From: Pseudoduganella aquatica | Lineage (GTDB): Bacteria > Pseudomonadota > Gammaproteobacteria > Burkholderiales > Burkholderiaceae_D | DNA: 53,406 nt | Reading direction: 5' to 3' | Assembly (NCBI RefSeq): GCF_009857595.1 | Contig: NZ_WWCU01000041.1 | Coordinates: 1 to 53,406 of the forward strand | Shown here: positions 10,342 through 21,733 of the stretch, piece after piece | Layout of the letters: every line of letters begins with the position of its first letter | Numbering within the stretch: the first letter of the stretch is position 1 | The notes under the pieces: model-generated | Database searches by the model: none | What the model was told of the DNA's origin: nothing | The model's input: the letters and a program-made list of their open reading frames with translations, nothing else | Position numbers and translations under genes: made by a program

Positions 10342-11005
10342 GCATCAGCGCCGCCAGCGGCCCCGGCTGTTCCAGCGGTATCAAATGCCCCGAGTCCTCA
10401 ACCACCTCCAGCACCGCACCCGGGATGCCGTCGCGCAGCTCCACCGCCTGGTCCGGCGAACGCAACTGGTCCTGCGCCGCAGCGACCACCAAGGTAGGGC
10501 ATGCAATCTCCCCCAGCCGTTCCAGATCGCCGCGCTCCAGCAGCGACTGGCGCAAAAACACATCCCGCCCCAGCCGCTCGCCCATGGCGCGCACGCGCGC
10601 AATCAGCCCGGCGTTGCCCGCCAGGCCAGGATGCAGCGAAGTGACGATGGCGCCCTTGCTCAGCCCCCTGAACGGCCCCGGCGGCGTCGCCAGTGCCGCC
10701 TTCGCGCGCTGCTCACGCGTTGCCTGCGAGTCCCGGCGCGCGGACGTCGCGATCAAGATCAGCGACGCCACGCGCTGCGGCGCCAGCCGCGCCATTTCCC
10801 GCGCAATGTAGCCGCCCATGGAGAATCCGGCCAGCGCAAAGCGAGGCGGACACGCGTCCAGCACATGGCGCGCCATTTCCTCCACCGTGCCGCCTTCGCG
10901 CAGACTGCCGTGGATAATGGGATAGTCCGCGTCCAACAGCGGCAGCACCTCATCCCACAGGGTTTCGTCCAGCATATAGCCGGGTATCAGAACAAGAGGG
11001 GTCAT
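10319..11005 (-). CDS. Alpha/beta hydrolase, cytoplasmic
   Basis: The 228-residue protein has no signal peptide and begins MTPLVLIPGYMLDETLW. The catalytic triad is visible as Ser62 in GFSMGG, Asp179 in AAAQDQL and His207 in DSGHLIPLEQP. Such enzymes cleave esters, amides or lactones; the substrate cannot be read from sequence. Its ATG overlaps the stop codon of the LytTR regulator upstream (ATGA type), making it the last gene of a coupled unit. The final six residues and the stop are encoded by a REP element, so the native C-terminus may have been replaced or extended. Confidence 0.85.
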   Translation of the reverse strand: MTPLVLIPGYMLDETLWDEVLPLLDADYPIIHGSLREGGTVEEMARHVLDACPPRFALAGFSMGGYIAREMARLAPQRVASLILIATSARRDSQATREQRAKAALATPPGPFRGLSKGAIVTSLHPGLAGNAGLIARVRAMGERLGRDVFLRQSLLERGDLERLGEIACPTLVVAAAQDQLRSPDQAVELRDGIPGAVLEVVEDSGHLIPLEQPGPLAALMRRVTRSR

Positions 11006-11709
11006 AAGTCGGCAAGGGTTCTGAATTGCGCGGCACGGCGGCGCGAGACTTCCACCGCCGGGCCGTCTTGCAGCGCCAGATCCAGGCCGCCTGCATCGTT
11101 GGGCGCCACGCTGCGCACCAGGTCCAGGTTGACGATGTGGCGGCGGCTGGCGCGGAAGAAGCGCTGCGGGTCGAGCTTTTCCTCCAGCTCCTTCAGCGTG
11201 CGCAGCATCAGCGGCTGCTGGCTGCCGAAGTACACCCGTGTGTAATTCCCTTCGGACTCGAACAGGCGGATGTCATGCAGGCCGATGAACCAGCAGCGTT
11301 CGCCGTCCTTGATGAAGAGTTTTTGCGGCGCTGGGCGGGGCAGGGCGCCAGTGGCAGGCTGGCGCCGCTGCGCCGCGCGGGCCAGTGCCGCAGCCATGCG
11401 CACGGGCTGGATCGGCTTCTGCAGGTAATCCAGCGCGTTCACTTCAAAAGCCTGCAGCGCGTAGTGGTCAAAGGCCGTGGTGAAGATCACGTCCGGCACG
11501 CTGTCGAGCGAGGCCAGCAGATCAAAGCCGCTACCGCCCGGCATTTGCACGTCGAGCAGCAGCAGGTCCGGCTGCAGGGCGGCGATCTGCGTCAGCGCAT
11601 CCGCCGCGCTGGCCGCCTCGCCGACGATTTCCATGTCCGGGTGCGCCGCCAGCAGGCGCCGCAGCTCGGCGCGCGCCAGGCGCTCGTCGTCCACCAGCAG
11701 CACCCGCAT
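11002..11709 (-). CDS. LytTR-family response regulator
   Basis: The 235-residue protein has a receiver domain (residues 1-115; LVDDE acidic pocket, phospho-acceptor Asp53 in LLLLDVQMPG, and LQKP near its end). A LytTR DNA-binding domain follows (about 130-230; KDGERCWFIGLHDIRLFESEGNYTRVY in two parts, then FFRASRRHIVNLDLV). LytTR proteins bind paired direct repeats upstream of targets. It overlaps the kinase gene by one base and the hydrolase gene by four, so all three are probably translated in step. It is the evident partner of the LytS-type kinase. Confidence 0.93.
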   Translation of the reverse strand: MRVLLVDDERLARAELRRLLAAHPDMEIVGEAASAADALTQIAALQPDLLLLDVQMPGGSGFDLLASLDSVPDVIFTTAFDHYALQAFEVNALDYLQKPIQPVRMAAALARAAQRRQPATGALPRPAPQKLFIKDGERCWFIGLHDIRLFESEGNYTRVYFGSQQPLMLRTLKELEEKLDPQRFFRASRRHIVNLDLVRSVAPNDAGGLDLALQDGPAVEVSRRRAAQFRTLADL

Positions 11710-12746
11710 CAGGCAGCCTCCGGCAAGGTCAGCGTGGCGCGCACCCAGCCGCCGGTTTCCGCCAGCTCCAGGCTGGCCTCCGGTCCCACCGCCAGCTTGA
11801 GCCGCTTGCGCGCATTGTTCAGTCCCACCTGCGTGGAGCTGCTGAACTGCCGCAGCGCGCCCGTGTTGGCAATCTCGATGCGCACGCCGCCTGCATCGCG
11901 CCGCGCGCTGATGGTGATGTCGCTGCCTGTGACGCTGCTCTCCACGCCATATTTCACCGCGTTTTCCACCAGCGTTTGCAGCGCCATCGGCGGCACCTGC
12001 ACCGTCTCCGTACCCGCCTCGATATGCAGGCTGGCGCGCAGCCGCTCCTCGAAGCGGATCTGCTCGATCGCCAGGTAGGCTTGCACCGCCTCCAGCTCCG
12101 CCGCCAGCGGCACCGTGCTGCTCTGTCCGGACTGCAGCGCATAGCGCATCAGGCTCGCCAGCTGGTCTATCATCTGCGCCGCCGCGTCGTGGTCCTCGTA
12201 GATCAGGCCGCGCACGCTGTTCAGGCTATTGAAGAAGAAATGCGGATTGACCTGCGCCTGCAAGGCGCGCAGCTCCGCGTCCTTGGCGCTTATCTCCAGC
12301 CGCAGCGCCTCCGCTTCGAAGCGCGCCGCGCGGCCGATGGCTTTCACCATCAGATAGAAGCCGGTCCAGCTGGCGAACACCAGCGTCCAGAAGATGAGCG
12401 CCATCGGCAGGAAGCCGAAGCTGTCGAACCGCGCGTCCTGCAGCAGCACCAGGCCCAGCACCACGCTGGCGGCCTGCAGCGGCGGCAGCGCCAGTGCCGG
12501 CACGGCCCACATCTGCCAGCGCAAGCGCGGCGTGTGCCAGCCCTTGCGCTTGAACAGACTGCGCCATCCATGCGACAGCAGAAGGCCGCTGGCGGCGGTC
12601 CACACCGTGGTGAGCGCCACGCCGTCCAGCTGCAGCGCGGAGCGGTACATGGCCAGCATGAACATCAGGATGCCGAACCAGCCGCCTAGCTGCAGTATCC
12701 AGTACCAATGCAGGCGGGCGAGCCAGGGGCGGGTGGAATGGTCCAT
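11709..12746 (-). CDS. LytS/YehU-type membrane sensor histidine kinase
   Basis: The 345-residue protein has four hydrophobic segments in its first 140 residues with very short loops, so it has no large external sensor domain. It then has the His_kinase block with His169 in LQAQVNPHFFFNSLNSVRG and a C-terminal ATPase domain (LVENAVKYGV, then GLNNARKRL). The family phosphorylates LytTR regulators, and the next gene encodes one. The ATG at 12746 is preferred because it lies just after the preceding stop codon; an in-frame ATG at 12788 would overlap the upstream hydrolase. The signal may be sensed within the membrane or supplied by the co-encoded hydrolase. Confidence 0.9.
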   Translation of the reverse strand: MDHSTRPWLARLHWYWILQLGGWFGILMFMLAMYRSALQLDGVALTTVWTAASGLLLSHGWRSLFKRKGWHTPRLRWQMWAVPALALPPLQAASVVLGLVLLQDARFDSFGFLPMALIFWTLVFASWTGFYLMVKAIGRAARFEAEALRLEISAKDAELRALQAQVNPHFFFNSLNSVRGLIYEDHDAAAQMIDQLASLMRYALQSGQSSTVPLAAELEAVQAYLAIEQIRFEERLRASLHIEAGTETVQVPPMALQTLVENAVKYGVESSVTGSDITISARRDAGGVRIEIANTGALRQFSSSTQVGLNNARKRLKLAVGPEASLELAETGGWVRATLTLPEAA

Positions 12747-12751
12747 TGCGC

Positions 12752-13606
12752 TTATTTCAGAAATTGGTCGATGCGAGCATACATCCAATCAGGATCGTCG
12801 TACATGATGAAATGGCGCGCCGTGTCGGCCAGTTCGACCTGCACGCCCGGCAGTTGCTGGTACTGGCTTTTGAACATGGCTTCCACCGCGCTGCGTGGCA
12901 GGAAGCTCTTGTACGCGGCCCAGCTGCCCAGCACCAGCGTGGGCGCCTGGATGCGCGCCAGTTCCTGCCGCAAGTCTTGCGACAGCATCTGATAAATCGA
13001 GGTGGCCATGGTCTTGCGGTCCGACTGCAGGCTCCAGCCGGCCACGCGTTCGGCATCCGCTTCACCGCTGACCAATGTGCCGGCGGTGCGGCGCTGCTGC
13101 GCGGCGAAGGAGGCCGGGTCGGTGCCGAGCAGGCGGTCGCGCATCTGCGCCGCCATGGCCTCCAGCTGCTCGGAAGTCACGTTCGGCAGCTGGGTGGCGC
13201 CCAGCGCGGGCAGGGCGTCCACCACCACCACGCGGCCCACCTGCGCCGGATGGTCGGCCGCCATCTTCAGCGCCAGGAAGCCCCCCATGCTGTGGCCGAT
13301 CAGCAGCGGGCGCGCCAGTTTGTTTTCGCTGATGTAGGCGGACAGCTGCTGCTCCACCGCCGGCAGCAGCGGCGCGTCAATGGCGGGCGCGCCCGCGAAG
13401 CCGGCCAGCGTCAGCACATGGCACTGGCGGCTGGCGCAGAAGCGCTGCACAGTGCCGTCCCAGACTTCGCCGGGGGAGGCCAGGCCAGGAATCAGGATGA
13501 CTGGCGCGCCGGCGCCCGTTACCTTGACGTTGAAGGCGGAAGGGGCGGCTGCGGCTGCGCTGAATGCGCCGGCGAGCAGGATGCTGCAGATCAGGCGTTT
13601 GAACAT
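12752..13606 (-). CDS. Exported alpha/beta hydrolase
   Basis: The 284-residue protein has a signal peptide (MFKRLICSILLAGAFSAAAA) and an alpha/beta-hydrolase body. The oxyanion region is VILIPGLASPGEVWD, Ser106 lies in GHSMGG, and His265 lies in ARHFIMYDDP. The usual acid after strand 7 is not evident (LVLGSWAAYK), so the acid may sit elsewhere. The next gene starts six bases after its stop codon, placing it first in an operon with a LytS kinase, a LytTR regulator and a second hydrolase. Its substrate would be in the periplasm or outside. An esterase or lactonase role is possible but unproven. Confidence 0.85.
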   Translation of the reverse strand: MFKRLICSILLAGAFSAAAAAPSAFNVKVTGAGAPVILIPGLASPGEVWDGTVQRFCASRQCHVLTLAGFAGAPAIDAPLLPAVEQQLSAYISENKLARPLLIGHSMGGFLALKMAADHPAQVGRVVVVDALPALGATQLPNVTSEQLEAMAAQMRDRLLGTDPASFAAQQRRTAGTLVSGEADAERVAGWSLQSDRKTMATSIYQMLSQDLRQELARIQAPTLVLGSWAAYKSFLPRSAVEAMFKSQYQQLPGVQVELADTARHFIMYDDPDWMYARIDQFLK

Positions 13607-13745
13607 GGTGTGGCTCCTGGGGTGGTTGCGATGAAAACCATGCTATCGGTGCGCCGCCTGCCCGGCCACCGCCTTTGGATGAACGGCAAAAATTGAGGAT
13701 GAACGGCGCCGCAAGCTGGTGTATATTTGCCAACCAGGTATTGCC

Positions 13746-17132
<3,387 letters not shown>

Positions 17133-17597
17133 TCAGCCGGTGCGGCCGAGTTTGCTCCGCATCAGCTGCGGGTAGCCGAACCACATGGTAATCAGCAGCG
17201 CAAAGGCGCCGCCCCCGCCGCATGCGGCGAGGGTGGTGTCGCCTGTCACCATTTGCAGCACCACGAACACGTCGAGCGAGATGGCTGCCGCCAAGGGCGC
17301 CAGCGCATAGCAGATGCAGCGCGACGACAGTGCGATGGCGCGCTGCGAAATATGGAAAGGTTCGGCCTGGCGATGGTAGGCGGCCGGCATCATGACGAGG
17401 GCGATCGCCACCACCACCAGCGCCAGTGCGGCGACGTGGCAGTCCTGCACCAGCATGGGCAGCTGCTTGAACGGCTCGTTGAAGACGGCGATGGTCTGGA
17501 AGCCGAACAGGGCCTGCACGCCGGGCAGCACCATGCGCGCCTCCTCGATCACCCGGCCCATTTGCTCTTTCAGCGACTCCTTTTCCACCTGATCCAT
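17133..17597 (-). CDS. Four-helix membrane protein, DUF6328-like
   Basis: The 154-residue protein has an acidic N-terminal helix (MDQVEKESLKEQMGRVIEEAR), then VLPGVQALFGFQ at the start of the first membrane segment. Three more hydrophobic segments follow, with PAAYHRQ between the second and third. This pattern matches the uncharacterised DUF6328 family as I recall it. Its stop codon directly follows the stop of the convergent protease gene. The biochemical role is unknown. Confidence 0.7.
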   Translation of the reverse strand: MDQVEKESLKEQMGRVIEEARMVLPGVQALFGFQTIAVFNEPFKQLPMLVQDCHVAALALVVVAIALVMMPAAYHRQAEPFHISQRAIALSSRCICYALAPLAAAISLDVFVVLQMVTGDTTLAACGGGGAFALLITMWFGYPQLMRSKLGRTG

Positions 17598-17654
17598 AGC
17601 GCTCCCCCGATCAGCCGATTGTAGCGGTGGCGCTGGGCAGGGGGCGCGCAGTTT

Positions 17655-17742
17655 GGCGGGTTACGCGCTTTGCGCTAACCCGCCCTACGCAGCGACGAAT
17701 CTCGCGTCCATCGTAGGGCGGGTTAGCGGAGCGTAACCCGCC
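17655..17742. repeat. REPIN doublet between prpR and the membrane-protein gene
   Basis: Two REP hairpins are inverted with their GTAG feet facing each other: 17655-17688 (reverse orientation) and 17713-17742, with a 24-base linker. The second copy has the shortest inner stem of the family (GC/GC). Both have the bulged G before TAACCCGCC. It follows the prpR stop codon. Confidence 0.88.
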
Positions 17743-17753
17743 GGACAAGCGTG

Positions 17754-19412
17754 CTAACCACCCTGTTCGCCGCGCAAGCGGCGCCACAGCGTGGTGCGGC
17801 TGATGCCCAGGTAATCCGCAGCGGCGTCGCGGCGGCCGCCGAAGCGCGCCAGCACGGCGCTGGCGCTTTCCCGGCCGCTGGCGCCGTCCTGCGCGGCGGC
17901 CGCCATCGATGCGGCAGGCAGCGTTCCCTGCACTGCAACCATGCTGGCGCTGCTTTGCAGCTCCGGCGCCACGCCAAGCACAAAGCCCGGCGTGAGCGCC
18001 TGCAGCGGCTCGGCTGCCAGGAACAGCGCCAGCCGCTCGGTCAGGTTGCGCAGCTCGCGCACATTGCCGGGCCAGCCGTAGCCCAGCAGTAGCGGGGCGC
18101 AGGCGTTGATCTCGGCATGCAGGTTGGGGTGCGGCCGCGCGCCCAGCGCCGCCAGCGCATTCTTCAGCGACCACTCGGCCAGCGGCACGATATCCTCGCG
18201 CCGCTCGCGCAGCGGCGGCAGCGCCAGGCGCAGCACCGCCAGCCGGTAGAACAGGTCGGCCCGGAAGCGTCCCTCGCGCACGCGCTGCTCCAGGTCGCAG
18301 TGCGTGGCGCTGATGATGCGCACATTGATGGCGACCGGCCGCGTGCCGCCCACCCGCACCACTTCCCGTTCCTCCAGCACCCGCAGCAAGCGCGTTTGCA
18401 GCGCCAGGGGCATTTCGCCTATCTCGTCCAGGAACAGCGTGCCACGGTTGGCCGCTTCGAACAGGCCGGCGTGCCCGCCGCGCCGCGCGCCGGTGAACGC
18501 GCCTTCCTCGTGTCCGAACAGCTCGGACTCGAGCAGCGATTCGGCGATGGCGCCGCAGTTGACCGCCACAAATGGCCGGCTGGCGCCCAGGCTGCGCGGC
18601 GCCTCGCGGTGGATTGCCTGCGCCACCAGCTCCTTGCCGCAGCCGGTCTCGCCCTGGATCAGCACCGTGGCTGGCGACTTCGCGTACAGCACCACGGCCT
18701 GCCGCATCTTCTCCATGGCGGCCGAATCGCCGCGCAAATCGTTCAGGCCGTGCCGCGCGCGCAGCGTGTCCGCCACCACGCCCAGGCGGCTGCGCGCGCG
18801 GTTCGATTCGAGCTGGGTCAGGCGCGCCATCTCCAGCGCGTCGTCGAAGGCGCGCCGTATCGACGCGGCGGAGTAGACGAACACCGCCGTCAGCCCGGCT
18901 TCTTCGGCCAGGTCGGTAATCAGCCCGGCGCCGACGATGGCGCGCACGCCGGAGGCTTTCAGCTCGTTGATCTGGGCCCGCGCGTCCTCCTCGGTGGCGT
19001 AGGTGCGCTGCTCCACGCCGAAGCCGAAGGTGGCGGCGAATTCGGACAGCTCGGGCATCTTCTCCTGGTAGGTGACGACGGCGATGCGCTCGGACACGCG
19101 CCGCGCCCGCGCCAGCGCCTGCATCACGTCGAAGCCGCTCGCCTTGGCGATCACCACCGGCACCGACAGGCGGCCCTTCAGATAGGCAGCGTTGGAGCCG
19201 GCCGCGATCACCGCGTCGCAGCGCTCGGTGGCCATGCGCTCGCGGATGTGGCGCGCCGCCTCGTCGAAGCCCAGGTTGATCGGCTCGATGGTGGCCAGGT
19301 TGTCGTATTCGAGCGTGATGTCGCGGAACAGTTCGGACAGGCGCGATACGGCCACCGTCCAGATGACGGGTTTGTCGGCCGGGTCGAAGGGGGGCGGGGC
19401 GGATGGGCGCAT
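17754..19412 (-). CDS. prpR: Propionate catabolism sigma-54 activator PrpR
   Basis: The 552-residue protein has a PrpR-type N-terminal sensor domain (about 10-190), which in this family responds to 2-methylcitrate. A sigma-54 AAA+ domain follows, with Walker A GETGCGKE at 254-261, GAFTGA at 304-309 and LFLDEIGEMP. A Fis-type helix-turn-helix ends it (RRDAAADYLGISRTTLWRRL). GAFTGA is the loop that contacts sigma-54. It is divergent from prpB, and the shared region holds a sigma-54 promoter and TTTC-type repeats. A REPIN follows the stop codon. Confidence 0.95.
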   Translation of the reverse strand: MRPSAPPPFDPADKPVIWTVAVSRLSELFRDITLEYDNLATIEPINLGFDEAARHIRERMATERCDAVIAAGSNAAYLKGRLSVPVVIAKASGFDVMQALARARRVSERIAVVTYQEKMPELSEFAATFGFGVEQRTYATEEDARAQINELKASGVRAIVGAGLITDLAEEAGLTAVFVYSAASIRRAFDDALEMARLTQLESNRARSRLGVVADTLRARHGLNDLRGDSAAMEKMRQAVVLYAKSPATVLIQGETGCGKELVAQAIHREAPRSLGASRPFVAVNCGAIAESLLESELFGHEEGAFTGARRGGHAGLFEAANRGTLFLDEIGEMPLALQTRLLRVLEEREVVRVGGTRPVAINVRIISATHCDLEQRVREGRFRADLFYRLAVLRLALPPLRERREDIVPLAEWSLKNALAALGARPHPNLHAEINACAPLLLGYGWPGNVRELRNLTERLALFLAAEPLQALTPGFVLGVAPELQSSASMVAVQGTLPAASMAAAAQDGASGRESASAVLARFGGRRDAAADYLGISRTTLWRRLRGEQGG

Positions 19413-19518
19413 GTTTCAATTATAGGCCACGTTTCGCAACTTAATGTTTCAGTGTTTCAAAATGAAACGCGCGAACAGCAGCACCATAGTGCCAAGTGCT
19501 TGATTTTGCTATGTTTCA
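19412..19518. promoter_or_regulatory. Candidate PrpR upstream activating sites (TGTTTCA repeats)
   Basis: TGTTTCA occurs at 19412-19418, 19445-19451, 19453-19459 and 19512-19518. An inverted copy at 19462-19468 creates the palindrome GTTTCAAAATGAAAC at 19454-19468. The palindrome lies about 70 bases upstream of the sigma-54 promoter, the usual distance for an enhancer-binding protein. The leftmost copy overlaps the prpR start codon, suggesting autoregulation. Confidence 0.6.
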
Positions 19519-19523
19519 CCGGC

Positions 19524-19540
19524 TGGCACGGCGCTTGCAA
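19524..19540 (+). promoter_or_regulatory. Sigma-54 promoter of the prp operon
   Basis: TGGCACG (19524-19530), four bases, then TTGCAA (19535-19540) matches the sigma-54 -24/-12 consensus at every key position, with GG and GC correctly spaced. It lies 33 bases before the prpB ATG and opposite the gene for a sigma-54 activator. Confidence 0.9.
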
Positions 19541-19573
19541 TAGTGGCTGCAACCTAACTTGAAAGGGCATCAC

Positions 19574-20461
19574 ATGAGCCAATACTCCGCAGGCGCCGCG
19601 TTCCGCAAAGCCGTCCAGGAAGAATCCCCGCTGCAGGTCGTCGGCGCCATCAACGCCAACCACGCCCTGCTGGCGAAGCGCGCCGGATTCAAGGCCATCT
19701 ACCTGTCCGGCGGCGGCGTCGCGGCCGGCTCGCTGGGCCTGCCCGACCTGGGCATCTCCAGCCTGGACGACGTGCTGACCGACGTGCGCCGCATTACCGA
19801 CGTGTGCGACCTGCCGCTGCTGGTGGACGTGGACACCGGCTTCGGCGCCTCCGCCTTCAACGTGGCGCGCACCGTCAAGTCCATGATCAAGTTCGGCGCC
19901 GCCGCCATGCACATCGAAGACCAGGTGGGCGCCAAGCGCTGCGGCCATCGTCCGGGCAAGGAGATCGTCACCAAGGCTGAAATGGTGGACCGCATCAAGG
20001 CCGCGGTGGACGCCCGTACCGACGAAAACTTCGTCATCATGGCGCGCACCGACGCGCTGGCCGTGGAAGGGCTGGACGCCGCCATCGAACGCGCCGTGGC
20101 CTGCGTGGAAGCCGGCGCCGACATGATCTTCCCGGAAGCGATGATCTCGCTGGACATGTACAAGCAGTTCGCCAAGGCGGTGGGCGTGCCCATCCTGGCC
20201 AATATCACCGAATTCGGTTCCACCCCGCTGTTCACCGTGGACGAGCTGCGCACCGCCGACGTGGGCCTGGTGCTGTATCCGCTGTCCGCTTTCCGCGCCA
20301 TGAACAAGGCCGCTGAAAGCGTCTACGGCGCCATCCGCCGCGACGGCACGCAGCAGAACGTGCTCGACACCATGCAGACCCGCGCCGAACTGTACGACCG
20401 CATCAACTACCACGACTTCGAGCAGAAGCTCGACGCGCTGTTCGCCGCGCAAAAGAAATAA
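19574..20461 (+). CDS. prpB: 2-methylisocitrate lyase
   Basis: The 295-residue protein is an isocitrate lyase/PEP mutase superfamily member that cleaves 2-methylisocitrate to pyruvate and succinate. Visible features are YLSGGGVAAGSLGLPDLG, the metal-binding strand LLVDVDTGFG, the active-site loop KRCGH at 121-125 with catalytic Cys123, and MARTDALAVEG. GAAAGGG precedes the ATG at 19574. It is the first gene of the sigma-54 controlled operon and is separated from prpC by a REPIN. Confidence 0.97.
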   Translation: MSQYSAGAAFRKAVQEESPLQVVGAINANHALLAKRAGFKAIYLSGGGVAAGSLGLPDLGISSLDDVLTDVRRITDVCDLPLLVDVDTGFGASAFNVARTVKSMIKFGAAAMHIEDQVGAKRCGHRPGKEIVTKAEMVDRIKAAVDARTDENFVIMARTDALAVEGLDAAIERAVACVEAGADMIFPEAMISLDMYKQFAKAVGVPILANITEFGSTPLFTVDELRTADVGLVLYPLSAFRAMNKAAESVYGAIRRDGTQQNVLDTMQTRAELYDRINYHDFEQKLDALFAAQKK

Positions 20462-20470
20462 TCCGCGTCC

Positions 20471-20559
20471 GGCGGGTTACGGCGCGCTGCGCCTAACCCG
20501 CCCTACGTCATCAGCGCAAATTATCGTAGGGCGGGTTAGGCCGCAGGCCGTAACCCGCC
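20471..20559. repeat. REPIN doublet between prpB and prpC
   Basis: Two inverted REP hairpins, 20471-20506 (reverse) and 20526-20559, face each other through their GTAG feet across a 19-base linker. The inner stems differ (GGCGC/GCGCC type versus GGCC/GGCC) but stay paired. It fills almost the whole intergenic gap and ends 8 bases before the prpC ribosome binding site. Confidence 0.9.
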
Positions 20560-20581
20560 AAGTATTCAAGGAGACCCCAAA

Positions 20582-21733
20582 ATGACCGAACAAGCCCCAA
20601 CCTTCAAGCCCAAGAAATCCGTCGCCCTGTCCGGCGTCACCGCCGGCAATACCGCACTGTGCTCCGTCGGCAAGACCGGCAACGACCTGCACTACCGCGG
20701 CTACGACATCCTGGACGTGGCCACCACCAGCGAGTTCGAAGAAATCGCCTTCCTGCTGGTGCACGGCAAGCTGCCGACCCAGTCGGAACTGAACGCCTAC
20801 AAGACCAAGCTGAAATCGCTGCGCGGCCTGCCACAAGCCGTGAAGTCGGCGCTGGAAGCGCTGCCCGCGTCGGCCCACCCGATGGACGTGATGCGCACCG
20901 GCGTATCCGTGCTGGGCTGCGTGCTGCCGGAGAAGGACGACCACAATGTGCCGGGCGCGCGCGACATCGCCGACCGCCTGATGGCTTCCTTCGGCTCCAT
21001 GCTGCTGTACTGGTACCACTACAGCCATAACGGCAAGCGCATTGAAGTGGAAACCGACGACGACTCCATCGGCGGCCACTTCCTGCACCTGCTGCATGGC
21101 GAGAAGCCTTGCGAATCGTGGGTGAAAGCCATGCACGTGTCGCTGATCCTGTATGCGGAGCACGAGTTCAATGCATCGACCTTCACCAGCCGCGTCATCG
21201 CCGGCACGGGTTCGGACATCCATTCCGCCATCACCGGCGCCATCGGCGCGTTGCGCGGCCCGAAACACGGCGGCGCCAACGAATTCGCCTTCGAGATCCA
21301 GAAGCGCTACGAGAACGCCGACGAAGCTGAAGCGGACATCCGCAAGCGCGTGGAAAACAAGGAAGTGGTGATCGGCTTCGGCCATCCTGTGTACACTATC
21401 TCCGACCCTCGCAACGTGGTCATCAAGGAAGTGGCGCGCAAGCTGTCCGAGGAAGCCGGTTCCACCAAGATGTTCGACATCGCCGAGCGCCTGGAATCGG
21501 TCATGTGGGAAATCAAGAAGATGTTCCCCAACCTGGACTGGTTCTCGGCCGTGTCCTACCACATGATGGGCGTGCCGACCGCCATGTTCACGCCGCTGTT
21601 CGTCATCTCGCGCACCTCCGGCTGGGCTGCCCACATTATCGAACAGCGCATCGACAACAAGATCATCCGCCCGAGCGCAAATTACGTCGGCCCGGACGAC
21701 CTGAAGTTCATGCCGATCAAGGACCGCAAATAA
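20582..21733 (+). CDS. prpC: 2-methylcitrate synthase
   Basis: The 383-residue protein is a citrate synthase superfamily member that condenses propionyl-CoA with oxaloacetate. It opens with KKSVALSGVTAGNTALCSVG, typical of PrpC rather than GltA. Key segments include LHYRGYDILD, HAEHEFNASTF with a catalytic His, RGPKHGGANE, GFGHPVYTISDPRN and the CoA/citrate region near ISRTSGWAAHI. AAGGAG lies 9 bases before the ATG. Its stop codon overlaps the acnD start by one base. Confidence 0.97.
   Translation: MTEQAPTFKPKKSVALSGVTAGNTALCSVGKTGNDLHYRGYDILDVATTSEFEEIAFLLVHGKLPTQSELNAYKTKLKSLRGLPQAVKSALEALPASAHPMDVMRTGVSVLGCVLPEKDDHNVPGARDIADRLMASFGSMLLYWYHYSHNGKRIEVETDDDSIGGHFLHLLHGEKPCESWVKAMHVSLILYAEHEFNASTFTSRVIAGTGSDIHSAITGAIGALRGPKHGGANEFAFEIQKRYENADEAEADIRKRVENKEVVIGFGHPVYTISDPRNVVIKEVARKLSEEAGSTKMFDIAERLESVMWEIKKMFPNLDWFSAVSYHMMGVPTAMFTPLFVISRTSGWAAHIIEQRIDNKIIRPSANYVGPDDLKFMPIKDRK

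Noticed and set aside
17611..17753. Extension of a leftward frame through the REPIN after prpR
   Set aside because: It is a different frame from PrpR. Its translation of the sigma-54 domain region is meaningless, whereas the frame ending at 17754 contains GAFTGA and the HTH.
21505..21732. N-terminal extension of acnD into prpC
   Set aside because: The added residues overlap prpC out of frame and do not resemble aconitases. The ATG at 21733 gives the family start and couples to the prpC stop.
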